A stretch of DNA of 21,898 bases from contig CABSEJ010000037.1 in assembly GCA_902476765.1 (NCBI GenBank), positions 1 through 21,898 on the forward strand. Reading direction: 5' to 3'. The notes beneath the pieces are model-generated. The model was not told where the DNA came from and did no database searches. It saw only the letters and a program-made list of their open reading frames with translations. Made by a program: the position numbers and the translations under genes. This DNA comes from an uncultured Blautia sp. (GTDB lineage Bacteria; Bacillota; Clostridia; Lachnospirales; Lachnospiraceae). Positions 21,688 to 21,898 of the stretch are shown one piece after another (within the stretch, counting starts at the first letter, position 1; each line of letters begins with the position of its first letter).

Positions 21688-21898
21688 ATGAATTTAATTG
21701 TTGCTGCAGATTCCAATTGGGGAATCGGGAAAGATAATAAACTGTTGGTGAGTATTCCTGCAGATATGAAATTTTTCAGGACAACCACCACGGGAAAAGT
21801 GGTGATTATGGGAAGAAAAACCCTGGAGAGCTTTCCGGGAGGACTGCCTCTGAAAAACCGGGTAAATATTGTGATACCAAGAATAAAGATTACAAGGC
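21688..21898 (+). CDS. folA: Dihydrofolate reductase, 5' part, cut by window edge and apparently frameshifted
   Basis: ATG 21688 follows AAAAGGAG, 79 bases after thyA. The first ~60 residues fit DHFR well: MNLIVAADSNWGIGKDNKLL with substrate loop, IPADMKFFR, and the NADPH-binding GKVVIMGRKTLESFPGG. After RVNIVI the present frame reads PRIKITR. The next frame reads TKNKDYK, the expected DHFR continuation (compare NIVLTRDKDYK-type sequence). One base therefore seems missing near 21873-21877. The remainder lies outside the window. It would reduce dihydrofolate made by ThyA. Confidence 0.85.
   Translation, partial: MNLIVAADSNWGIGKDNKLLVSIPADMKFFRTTTTGKVVIMGRKTLESFPGGLPLKNRVNIVIPRIKITR

Overview
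The window reads as a chromosomal segment of a low-to-mid-GC Bacillota, class Clostridia, most likely a gut Lachnospiraceae. This is inferred from the strong AGGAGG-type ribosome binding sites, a T-box leader, a cobalamin riboswitch, an EFR1-type flavodoxin/ferredoxin protein, a DarA-type cyclic-di-AMP receptor and a clostridial-style ThyA. No species can be named from the sequence alone.

Layout, left to right. (1) 143-360: a tRNA-Gly(GCC) gene with a textbook promoter and a T-run directly after it, then a second terminator. (2) 390-2943, minus strand: eroded genes. One chimeric reading frame joins a HAD phosphatase lacking its C-terminus, a MATE efflux pump lacking its N-terminus, and an AraC-type regulator lacking its N-terminal part, with a one-base frameshift in a 7-A run. 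(3) 3249-3531: the signal-peptide stump of a lost secreted protein. (4) 3567-6209: an Rrf2 regulator and a redox operon (EFR1 ferredoxin, flavodoxin, HAD hydrolase). A CTGTAA-N9-TTACAG palindrome lies before both the regulator and the operon. (5) 6218-6754: a 5'-truncated DUF1638-like gene. (6) 6796-9897: cyclic-di-AMP receptor, four-cluster polyferredoxin, alpha/beta hydrolase and birA. (7) 9883-10377, minus strand: a VanZ-like protein overlapping birA tail to tail. (8) 10524-12527: promoter, T-box leader, an intergenic repeat, and an NSS-family sodium:amino-acid symporter with its terminator. (9) 12559-20563: promoter, cobalamin riboswitch with terminator, a second repeat copy, then a seven-gene operon: family-5 substrate-binding lipoprotein, two permeases, two ATPases, a broken type-1-like binding lipoprotein, and a zinc AstE/AspA-type deacylase. 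(10) 20617-21898: thyA and the start of a dihydrofolate reductase gene that appears frameshifted at the window edge.

The most interesting parts are the two adjacent RNA-switched transport units. The T-box specifier loop aligns with an AUG codon, and its acceptor-pairing base is U, which fits an A73 tRNA. That favours methionine over tryptophan as the signal and suggests methionine import. The next operon is a peptide/nickel-type ABC importer plus an amide-cleaving-family hydrolase under a cobalamin riboswitch. This suggests uptake and trimming of a corrinoid, a corrinoid precursor or cobalt chelate (inference). Both units carry the same 82-base repeat (78/82 identical) between the switch terminator and the first gene, at almost the same distance from the start codon (106 and 103 bases).

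Several genes carry truncations, fusions, single-base frameshifts or a nonsense codon. Either this locus is decaying or the assembly has indel errors; raw reads would decide.
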